DNA from: an uncultured Flavobacteriales bacterium
GTDB taxonomy: Bacteria; Bacteroidota; Bacteroidia; Flavobacteriales; Crocinitomicaceae
DNA: 7,097 nucleotides
Assembly: GCA_946479125.1 (NCBI GenBank)
Contig: CAMLET010000163.1
Coordinates: 1-7,097 of the forward strand
Direction: 5' to 3'
Shown piece by piece: positions 1 through 6,068 of this stretch; within the stretch, counting starts at the first letter, position 1, and every line of letters starts with the position of its first letter. The notes under the pieces are model-generated. The model saw nothing but the letters and a program-made list of their open reading frames with translations. It had not been told where the DNA came from and ran no database searches. The position numbers were made by a program, and so were the translations under genes.

Positions 1-2
1 AC

Positions 3-464
3 CCATGGGGAGGTCCTTACATCAGAAATGAGGCTGGATGTTTCTTAGGTAACTTTAAACCAATGCGTGGTCGTTATTTCGATGACGGTGGATTCCACAC
101 AGTAAAAGCTTACTCTTACAATCCAAATGGATGGGGTATTTACTGTATGGCTGGAAACGTTGCTGAATGGTGTGAAACTGCTTACGATGAGTCAATGTAT
201 GAGTTCTCTCATGATTTGAATACTGAATACCGTTACGATGCGATGGACTGGGATCCACCAGCAATGAAACGTAAAGTTATTCGTGGTGGATCATGGAAAG
301 ACATTGGTTACTATTTAATGACTTCAACTCGTGCATACGAGTATCAAGATACGGCAAAATCTTACGTCGGATTCCGAAATGTGGCAACACACTTAGGACG
401 TGGTGGACGTGACTTCTCTAAAGAGGGAGGTGAAGAAATTCGAAGCGATATTGAACTACGCTAA
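3..464 (+). CDS. gldK: GldK, C-terminal part (T9SS ring lipoprotein, FGE-sulfatase-like fold), 5' truncated by window edge
   Basis: The reading frame is open from base 3 and gives 153 codons before TAA; the ATG at 63 is internal, because homologous sequence (PWGGPYIRN...GCFLGNFKP) continues upstream of it. GldK/PorK is an outer-membrane-anchored lipoprotein that forms the periplasmic T9SS ring with GldN. The fragment shows the C-terminal half of a formylglycine-generating-enzyme (FGE-sulfatase) fold: YNPNGWGIYCMAGNVAEW (the GNVAEWC part is encoded at 153-173), then RGGSW (282-296), then GFRN. The catalytic cysteine pair that follows RGGSW in true FGE enzymes is absent (KDIGYYLMTSTRAYE instead), and the usual GFRCA is GFRN, so a structural rather than enzymatic role is expected. 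A polar tail of roughly 27 residues follows. gldL begins 51 bp downstream, the standard gldKLMN order. The lipoprotein signal lies outside the window. Identification is firm from the fold plus the neighbours. Confidence 0.93.
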   Translation, partial: PWGGPYIRNEAGCFLGNFKPMRGRYFDDGGFHTVKAYSYNPNGWGIYCMAGNVAEWCETAYDESMYEFSHDLNTEYRYDAMDWDPPAMKRKVIRGGSWKDIGYYLMTSTRAYEYQDTAKSYVGFRNVATHLGRGGRDFSKEGGEEIRSDIELR

Positions 465-515
465 GAATAAACAACAAACAAAAACTTTTTAATAAACCCA
501 AAAAACAAGAAAACT

Positions 516-1337
516 ATGAAACCAGGAAGTAAAGGATGGAAGAAGTTTATGGCGAAACTCTACGGTTGGGGTGCGGCAGTCGTAATCGTTGGAGCATTAT
601 TTAAAATTCAACACTGGCCATTTGCATCTGAGATGCTTATCGTCGGATTAAGTACAGAAGCGTTAATCTTTATCTTCTCATCTTTTGAGCCGATTCACGA
701 AGATCCAAACTGGGAGTTAGTATACCCAGAATTAGCATTAGGTCACAGTGATGATTTAGATCACGATGCACTTCCGGCGGCAGGCGGACGTGGAAATCGC
801 GGTGGAGGTTCAGGTATTACAGCTGAACTAGACAAAATGCTTGAAGAAGCTAAAATTGACGGACAATTATTAGAGCGTCTAGGTGACGGTATGCGTGCAC
901 TTGGTGAAAATGCAGCTCAATTGAAAGGTGTTACTTCAGCAGCAGCAGCTACTGATTCTTATGTTACTTCATTGCAAGCAGCATCTGATAAAGTATCTTC
1001 TTTGTCTGAGGCTTACGAAAGAGCATCAGTTTCTATTTCTGGTATGACTTCTACAACTCAAGAAGGAGAGTCATTCGGAGAGCAAATGCAAAAAGTATCT
1101 AAGAATTTGGCAGCGTTGAACAACGTTTACGAATTACAATTGAAAGGTTCTTCTTCTCACTTAGAGGCTACAGAGAAGTTCCAACAACAAGTTACAGATA
1201 TGATGGCAAACTTGTCAGCTTCTGTAGAAGATACACGTTTGTACAAAGAAAATATGGCTATGTTGTCTAAAAACTTAACTGACTTGAACTCAGTTTACGG
1301 CAACATGTTGAAAGCAATGACAATTTCTAGAGATTAA
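516..1337 (+). CDS. gldL: GldL, inner-membrane T9SS/gliding motor subunit
   Basis: The product is 273 aa. GldL forms a pentameric inner-membrane proton channel around the GldM helices and powers T9SS secretion and gliding. Two transmembrane helices are visible, about residues 15-31 and 39-56, separated by a short HWPFAS turn. Residues matching those studied in F. johnsoniae GldL (alignment from memory) are present: Y16, K30, H33, the intramembrane E48 and E58. The conserved LVYPELA motif follows the second helix. After a Gly/Arg-rich linker (about 88-98) comes a long Ala/Ser-rich, predicted coiled-coil cytoplasmic region with a repeated SKNLxxLNxVY motif (S195 and S251). The protein is longer than F. 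johnsoniae GldL (a little over 200 aa); the extra length is in the tail. The ATG at 516 starts the characteristic MKPGSKGWKKFMAKLYGWG terminus and has an A-rich leader with no clear Shine-Dalgarno sequence. It is followed by gldM after 50 bp. Confidence 0.96.
   Translation: MKPGSKGWKKFMAKLYGWGAAVVIVGALFKIQHWPFASEMLIVGLSTEALIFIFSSFEPIHEDPNWELVYPELALGHSDDLDHDALPAAGGRGNRGGGSGITAELDKMLEEAKIDGQLLERLGDGMRALGENAAQLKGVTSAAAATDSYVTSLQAASDKVSSLSEAYERASVSISGMTSTTQEGESFGEQMQKVSKNLAALNNVYELQLKGSSSHLEATEKFQQQVTDMMANLSASVEDTRLYKENMAMLSKNLTDLNSVYGNMLKAMTISRD
1098..1310 (+). repeat. Intragenic repeat: SKNLxxLNxVYxxxLK motif, two copies in the GldL tail
   Basis: Two copies of a 16-residue helical motif occur in the GldL C-terminal tail: SKNLAALNNVYELQLK from base 1098 (residue 195) and SKNLTDLNSVYGNMLK from base 1266 (residue 251). 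They are 56 residues apart. A weaker relative, KVSSLSEAYERAS, lies about 35 residues before the first copy. The spacing suggests repeated coiled-coil or helical-hairpin units in the cytoplasmic domain. The repeat is seen at protein level; the function is unknown. Confidence 0.65.
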
Positions 1338-1387
1338 TTTCTTTTTCTGGACCAATAATTTATTAATCAAATAAAAGATTAGAAAAC

Positions 1388-3127
1388 ATGGCAGGAGGAA
1401 AAGAAACCCCTAGACAGAAGATGATCGGTATGATGTACTTGGTACTTACCGCACTTCTGGCACTAAATGTATCTAAAGCTATTCTCGACGCATTCGTTGC
1501 AATTGAAGAAAACATTCAATTGGCAAACTTGAATGAGTACGGGCGTGGAAGAGAGAAGCTTATCGAATTGGAAGAAGTATCTCAGGATAAATCAAATCCA
1601 CAGGCAATGGCAAAAGCAAAAACTTTGCTTAAGACTGTTAAGGAAATTGATGCTATGACTGGAGCTCAGATCAAAATGATTGATGATTTGAAACTTGCAA
1701 TTCTTGAAAAATGTAAAGAAAAGGTAGATCAAGCAGGTCCTGAGAACATCATCACTAAAAAGTACGACGCAGCTGATCCGTTGAGACCAACTCGTATGAA
1801 CTTGATGAAAGTTGATGGAAAAGACAAGTACGATGAGCCAATGGAAGTAATGGGTATCGCTGAAGATATCAAGAAACCAGGTGGTGAGGGTATGAAGCTT
1901 TGGGAAGCGTACCAAAAGTACCGTAAAGACTTGACTGAATTGGTTGCAAAATCTTCATCAACTAAAGAGAAACCTTATTCATTTAAAGCTCCGGCTTTTA
2001 ACAAAAGCACTGATTTCGCGGTTATCGCTAAGGAATTGGAGAAATCAATGAAGACGGTAGCTCCTGATGATAAGGATGTTTTGATGAAGATTTACTCTTC
2101 ATTAACGAAAGTTGAGTTTGCTGATATGCACGAAGGTGAGATCAAAGATGTTCATTGGATTGGACGTACTTTTGACCACTCTCCATCTGTTGCTGCGTTA
2201 GCATCTTTGTCTTCTATGCAAAAAGAGATTCTTACTGCTCGTGCTGAAGCTGTTGCGTTAATTCGTGGTAGAGTTGGTGGAGGAGAGTACTCTTTCAACA
2301 AAGTTATGGCATTGGCTTACGGTCCTGAAGTAGCAAATCAAAATGAGGAAATTGAAATCCAGGTTTTGATGGCTGCATTTGATTCAGATAAACAACCTTC
2401 AGTAACAATGAATGGTGGAGCTGTTTCTAAGGAGAATATCCGTGAAGGTAAAGCGTTCATTAAAACGAAAGCTGGTTCTACTGAAATGACTTTGAAAGGT
2501 GAGATCACTATCCTTAAGAAAGATGGTAGTCCGAAAACATTACCTTGGGAGAAGAAAATTCAAGTAATGAAACCTCAAGGGGTTGTATCATTACCTGATA
2601 TGAATGTATTGTACCGTGGTTACGATAACAAAATTGAAGCAACTGCATCTGGTTACCCTGAAGCGAAAGTTACAGGATCTGGAGTATCAGTTACGAAATC
2701 TGGAGCAGGTTACGTTGGTCGTGTAAGCGGTGGAGGTAAAGAAGCTACAATTTCAATTTCTGGTTTCAACAAAGCTACTAACAAGAGTGTTCCTCTAGGT
2801 TCATTTAAGTTCCGTGTTCGTAACCTTCCTCCTCCAAGTTTATTCTTTGGTGGTGCTGAAGATGGTGGACAAGCTTCTCGTGCTGAAACTAAGATCTTTG
2901 CTAAGTATGGTCCTGAGATTCCATTGAACGTTTCTTTCCAGGTATTAACATGGGAATTAGTAGTTGCTGGAGCTCCAATTACGGCAAAAGGAACTGGTAG
3001 TGTATTAGATGCTAAAGGAGTTGCATTATTGAAACAAGCTAAGCCTGGTTCATTAATCACACTTCAAACAACTGTAAGAGGTCCAGACGGGGTTTCTCGT
3101 AAGAAATCTGGATCATTCAGAGTATAA
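1388..3127 (+). CDS. gldM: GldM (copy 1), T9SS/gliding motor shaft
   Basis: The product is 579 aa. GldM is anchored by one N-terminal transmembrane helix inside the GldL pentamer, and its dimeric periplasmic part reaches the GldK-GldN ring, transmitting proton-motive-force-driven motion. The start MAGGKETPRQKMIGMMYLVL is diagnostic; R9, the residue thought to pair with the GldL intramembrane glutamate, is present, and the helix spans about 12-33. Four periplasmic domains can be placed approximately: helical D1 about 35-300 (containing LMKVDGKDKYDEPMEV and VHWIGRTFDHSP), D2 from about 300 (GEYSFNK, YGPEV), D3 from about 403 (LPDMNVLYRGYDN) and D4 from about 482, after FRVRNLPPP. F. johnsoniae GldM is about 513 aa; the extra ~65 residues fall in D1. 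gldN follows after 23 bp, so the two are probably co-transcribed. Codon use is strongly biased (e.g. CGT for Arg), which suggests high expression. Confidence 0.96.
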   Translation: MAGGKETPRQKMIGMMYLVLTALLALNVSKAILDAFVAIEENIQLANLNEYGRGREKLIELEEVSQDKSNPQAMAKAKTLLKTVKEIDAMTGAQIKMIDDLKLAILEKCKEKVDQAGPENIITKKYDAADPLRPTRMNLMKVDGKDKYDEPMEVMGIAEDIKKPGGEGMKLWEAYQKYRKDLTELVAKSSSTKEKPYSFKAPAFNKSTDFAVIAKELEKSMKTVAPDDKDVLMKIYSSLTKVEFADMHEGEIKDVHWIGRTFDHSPSVAALASLSSMQKEILTARAEAVALIRGRVGGGEYSFNKVMALAYGPEVANQNEEIEIQVLMAAFDSDKQPSVTMNGGAVSKENIREGKAFIKTKAGSTEMTLKGEITILKKDGSPKTLPWEKKIQVMKPQGVVSLPDMNVLYRGYDNKIEATASGYPEAKVTGSGVSVTKSGAGYVGRVSGGGKEATISISGFNKATNKSVPLGSFKFRVRNLPPPSLFFGGAEDGGQASRAETKIFAKYGPEIPLNVSFQVLTWELVVAGAPITAKGTGSVLDAKGVALLKQAKPGSLITLQTTVRGPDGVSRKKSGSFRV

Positions 3128-3150
3128 TTTTAAATAGTCAACAATTAGTC

Positions 3151-4164
3151 ATGAAACGTTTATTTTTAATTAGTTCATTATTCCTAGCGGCAATTACATC
3201 TGTATCTGCGCAAGAGATTAATGGTGGACCTATTAATGTTCCTCAAAGAGACATCATTGATGGTGTTTATTTGACAGAACATGTCCCTACGAAGCGTATG
3301 ATTCCATATGAGTTTGTTCGCGAGGCTGATGTAACTTGGAGTAAGCGTGTATGGCAAAATATTGACATGCGTGAGAAGTTCAATCATCCAATTTATCTTC
3401 CATTTGATAAGCACTATGTTTCTGGTGTATACGTTAGAAACGCTTCTCGTTGGAGTCTTTGGACAATTTTACGTCATCACATTATTCAAGGAGACTTAAC
3501 TGTGTTCTCTCCATACAATCCATATCAGTTTGATATGTTTGATGGTGATCAGTTTAAGTACCCAATTGCACCAACTCCAGGCGAAAGCTATGCAACAGAT
3601 TCACTTTTCAGAAATGAGGTGTTCCGTTACTTAGGAAAAGTTGGTTTACAAACTGATGTGGCATTCTCGAATGTTGATGGTGAAGATTCAATGGCAGTAA
3701 TCAATGGAGTTTTACAATATGTATATCCTCCTGCAGATACTACTTGGGTTGATTCTGAGCACATTGTTTCATACCACATTAAGGAAGATTGGTTCTTTGA
3801 TAAAGAGCGTTCTGTACTAGATGTTCGTATTCTTGGAATTGCACCGGTTGTTTATCGTTATGATGAGGATCCAGTGACTAAGAAGAAGATCATTAAAGGA
3901 ACAGAAGAGAAGTTCTGGTTGTATTTCCCTAGATGTCGTTACTTATTGAATAACTATTTCGTTTACAATGAGCAAAATGACGCTAACTGGATGAGTTTTG
4001 ATGACTTATTCTGGAAACGACAGTTCGTTAGTACTATTTACAAAGAGAGTAATGTCTTTGATCGTCAGATTGAAAGTTACAGAACAGGTGTAGACGCCCT
4101 GATGGAAGCCGATAAGATTAAGGAAGAAATCAGATTGTTCGAACACGATGTTTGGAACTTCTAA
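3151..4164 (+). CDS. gldN: GldN (copy 1), periplasmic T9SS ring protein
   Basis: The product is 337 aa. GldN/PorN is a periplasmic protein that builds the T9SS ring with the lipoprotein GldK and contacts the C-terminal domain of GldM. A Sec signal peptide is clear: MKR, a hydrophobic core (residues 4-16) and a likely cleavage SVSA|QE after residue 20. Family hallmarks follow: DGVYL (37-41), IPYEFVREADV (51-61), WSKRVW (63-68), DMREK (72-76), DGDQFKYPIAP, KEDWFFDKERS, GTEEKFWLYFPRCRY and NNYFVYNEQND, ending in ESYRTGVDALME...DVWNF. The mature protein has a single cysteine, C262. The ATG at 3151 gives the signal peptide directly, 23 bp after gldM. A strong terminator lies 20 bp after the stop, so this is the last gene of the first transcription unit. 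Of 20 Arg codons, 12 are CGT, matching a highly expressed gene. Confidence 0.96.
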   Translation: MKRLFLISSLFLAAITSVSAQEINGGPINVPQRDIIDGVYLTEHVPTKRMIPYEFVREADVTWSKRVWQNIDMREKFNHPIYLPFDKHYVSGVYVRNASRWSLWTILRHHIIQGDLTVFSPYNPYQFDMFDGDQFKYPIAPTPGESYATDSLFRNEVFRYLGKVGLQTDVAFSNVDGEDSMAVINGVLQYVYPPADTTWVDSEHIVSYHIKEDWFFDKERSVLDVRILGIAPVVYRYDEDPVTKKKIIKGTEEKFWLYFPRCRYLLNNYFVYNEQNDANWMSFDDLFWKRQFVSTIYKESNVFDRQIESYRTGVDALMEADKIKEEIRLFEHDVWNF

Positions 4165-4184
4165 CACGAGAAAATAATTTTTCG

Positions 4185-4229
4185 AACCCCGACATCCGCC
4201 CAAGGCGGATCGTCGGGGTTTTTCTTTTT
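4185..4229 (+). terminator. Rho-independent terminator after gldN copy 1
   Basis: A long GC-rich hairpin spans 4185-4220. The outer stem AACCCCGAC (4185-4193) pairs with GTCGGGGTT (4212-4220). The inner stem ATCCGCC (4194-4200) pairs with GGCGGAT (4204-4210). The loop is CAA (4201-4203), and a single unpaired C at 4211 is the only flaw in 16 bp. A T-rich run follows directly (TTTTTCTTTTT, 4219-4229). It ends the gldKLMN unit and separates it from the second gldM-gldN pair. Confidence 0.93.
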
Positions 4230-4318
4230 CAGAAAGTTCCCTTTTCGATTATATTTTCCTATCCCAGTTACTTTTCTATCCCAGCGCATTCTGTCGTAAA
4301 CCAAATAAACTTAAAGTT
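4230..4318 (+). promoter_or_regulatory. Probable promoter/regulatory spacer upstream of gldM copy 2, with direct repeat
   Basis: This 89-bp spacer follows a strong terminator, so the downstream pair probably needs its own promoter or depends on readthrough. It contains a near-perfect direct repeat: TTTTCCTATCCCAG (4254-4267) and TTTTCTATCCCAG (4272-4284); the shared CTATCCCAG cores start 17 bp apart. TATATTTT at 4250-4257 resembles the Bacteroidota -7 element TAnnTTTG but lacks the final G. I see no convincing -33 TTG partner at the right distance. The repeat is seen in the sequence; its role as an operator or part of a promoter is inference. Confidence 0.4.
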
Positions 4319-6052
4319 ATGGCAGGCGGAAAAGAAACCCCCAGACAAAAGATGATAGGTATGATGTACCTTGTTCTTACAGCACTTCTCGCACTTAATG
4401 TGTCAAAAGCAATTCTTGATGCTTTCGTTGCAATCGAGGAGAATGTTCAAATCGCCAATGTAAATGAATATGGCAGAGGAGAAGAGAAAAAAGGTGAACT
4501 GAGTGATGCGGCAAACGATGGCAGTCAACCTGAATTGAAAAAGAAAGCAAAAAAATTACTTACGGTTGTTAACCAAATTGATGCGCTTACGGCAAAGCAA
4601 ATTCAATTTATTGACGAGATGAAATTGGCAATTCTCAATAAGAGCGGTGAGGATATTAAATCGACCGGTTCCAATTTTATTATTTCAAGTAAATACAGTA
4701 AGAATGATCCGCTCAAGCCTACCCGTATGAATCTGATGAAAGTGGATGGGAAGGACAAATATGATGAACCAATGGAAGTTTTAGGAATTGCAGATGACAT
4801 TAAGATGCCAACTGGAAATGGGTTGAAACTTTGGAATTCATATTCTTCTTACAGAACTAGTCTTACCGAAATATTAGCCGCATCATCTTCTGAAAATGGC
4901 AAGAACTATAGGTTCAAGGATCCAAAAATCAATTCTTTCAAAGATTTTGCTGATATCAAGAAACAGTTGAGTAAATCCTTGAAAAATGTAGCTGAAGATG
5001 ATAAGGAGGATCTAATTAAGATCTACGCTTCATTGACGAAACAAGAGTTTGGAGATTTACATGATGGTGAAGTTAAAAATGTACATTGGATTGGTCGAAC
5101 TTTTGATCATTCTCCTACCGTTGCAGCGATTGCTTCATTGTCTTCTTTACAAAAGGAAATTCTTACTGCTCGTGCTGATGCGATTTCTTTGATTCGCTCG
5201 CGAGTTGGAAATGGTGAGTACTCATTTAATAAAATCATGCCTTTGGCTTACGGACCAGAAGTTGTTAATCAGAATGAAGAAGTGGAAATTGAGGTGTTAA
5301 TGGCTGCTTTCAATTCGGATAAAAAACCAAGAGTAACTGTAAGTGGGGGTAGTTTAAAGGACATTAGAGATGGAAAAGGATACATTAGAACAAAAGGTTC
5401 GTCAGGTGAAATTAAATTGACAGGTGAAATTACAATTACCAATAAACGAGGACAAGAGAAAACAATGCCTTGGTCGAAAACGATTCAGGTGATGAAGCCT
5501 CAGGGAACAATTTCTCTTCCGGACATGATGGTTTTGTATCGTGGCTATGACAATCGTTTGCAGGCTACGGCTTCGGGTTATCCTGATTTTAAGCTAATCG
5601 GAAATGGTGTCTCAATTCGAAAAAACGGAAATGAATTCATTGGAACGATTAGCACTTCTGCAAAAACTGCAACAATTCAAATTTCCGGATTCAATAAAAT
5701 GACGAATAAATCTGTACCACTTGGAATTACTACTTTCAGAGTAAAACAATTGCCAAATCCCAATGTTTATTGGGGGAATGTGGAAAACGGAGGCGCTGTT
5801 ACGGGAAAAGATCCTAAAATCTCTTTAAGTTACGGGCCTGATAATTTATTGAATGTGAAATTCCCTGTAAACTCATGGGATGTCAGTATAGAAGGTGTTC
5901 AAATCAAAGCTTCCGGAAATGGAGGTACTTTAGACCAAAAAGCAATGAACTTAGTGAGACAGGCCAAGAAAGGTTCCAGAATTATCATTAATGTTAAAAC
6001 TATTGGTCCAGACAAAGTTTTGCGTAACAGAACGGGAGTTTTCTATTTATAG
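4319..6052 (+). CDS. gldM: GldM paralogue (copy 2), T9SS/gliding motor shaft
   Basis: The product is 577 aa and is intact, collinear with copy 1 over its full length with only small indels. The first 42 residues, including R9 and the whole transmembrane helix, are identical to copy 1, so it should fit the same GldL channel. Other near-identical blocks are PTRMNLMKVDGKDKYDEPME, VHWIGRTFDHSP, SLQKEILTARAD and YGPEVVNQNEE in late D1 and early D2, and LYRGYDN at the start of D3 (Y407). The most diverged parts are early D1 (residues 43-120) and D4 (about 479-577), the domain expected to touch the GldN ring. The start at 4319 is fixed by the identical terminus, with an A-rich leader. gldN copy 2 begins 16 bp after the stop, so the pair is a two-gene unit. 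Codon use is less biased than in copy 1. It could be called gldM2; I know of no established name. Confidence 0.95.
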   Translation: MAGGKETPRQKMIGMMYLVLTALLALNVSKAILDAFVAIEENVQIANVNEYGRGEEKKGELSDAANDGSQPELKKKAKKLLTVVNQIDALTAKQIQFIDEMKLAILNKSGEDIKSTGSNFIISSKYSKNDPLKPTRMNLMKVDGKDKYDEPMEVLGIADDIKMPTGNGLKLWNSYSSYRTSLTEILAASSSENGKNYRFKDPKINSFKDFADIKKQLSKSLKNVAEDDKEDLIKIYASLTKQEFGDLHDGEVKNVHWIGRTFDHSPTVAAIASLSSLQKEILTARADAISLIRSRVGNGEYSFNKIMPLAYGPEVVNQNEEVEIEVLMAAFNSDKKPRVTVSGGSLKDIRDGKGYIRTKGSSGEIKLTGEITITNKRGQEKTMPWSKTIQVMKPQGTISLPDMMVLYRGYDNRLQATASGYPDFKLIGNGVSIRKNGNEFIGTISTSAKTATIQISGFNKMTNKSVPLGITTFRVKQLPNPNVYWGNVENGGAVTGKDPKISLSYGPDNLLNVKFPVNSWDVSIEGVQIKASGNGGTLDQKAMNLVRQAKKGSRIIINVKTIGPDKVLRNRTGVFYL

Positions 6053-6068
6053 GAAGAAACCCAAATCC
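6053..6068 (+). promoter_or_regulatory. Translation leader that decides the start of gldN copy 2
   Basis: The frame of gldN copy 2 is open upstream to an ATG at 5991, inside gldM copy 2. The ATG at 6069 is preferred: it begins a normal signal peptide (MKTITKIFVAV) aligned with copy 1, whereas the upstream extension is unlike any GldN terminus. AGGAAG, at 6051-6056 and overlapping the gldM stop, is 12 bases before the ATG and may be a weak ribosome binding site, though such sites are uncommon in this phylum. Confidence 0.55.

Noticed and set aside
63..65. ATG at 63 as the start of gldK
   Set aside because: The upstream frame from base 3 reads as conserved FGE-like sequence, so this Met is internal and the true start lies before the window.
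465..515. Possible terminator or promoter between gldK and gldL
   Set aside because: The spacer is A-rich with a T run but has no stem-loop and no clear promoter elements; it looks like an ordinary operon leader.
1592..3060. Minus-strand open frames inside gldM copy 1 (1592-1915, 2710-3060)
   Set aside because: They are shadows of a strongly coding + strand and show no recognisable protein features.
4152..4355. 67-aa open frame spanning the terminator and the start of gldM copy 2
   Set aside because: It overlaps the gldN end, the terminator hairpin and the gldM start. Its translation has no domain, signal or family likeness.
5991..6068. Longer start for gldN copy 2 inside gldM copy 2
   Set aside because: The extra 26 residues do not resemble any GldN terminus and would bury the obvious signal peptide that begins at 6069.
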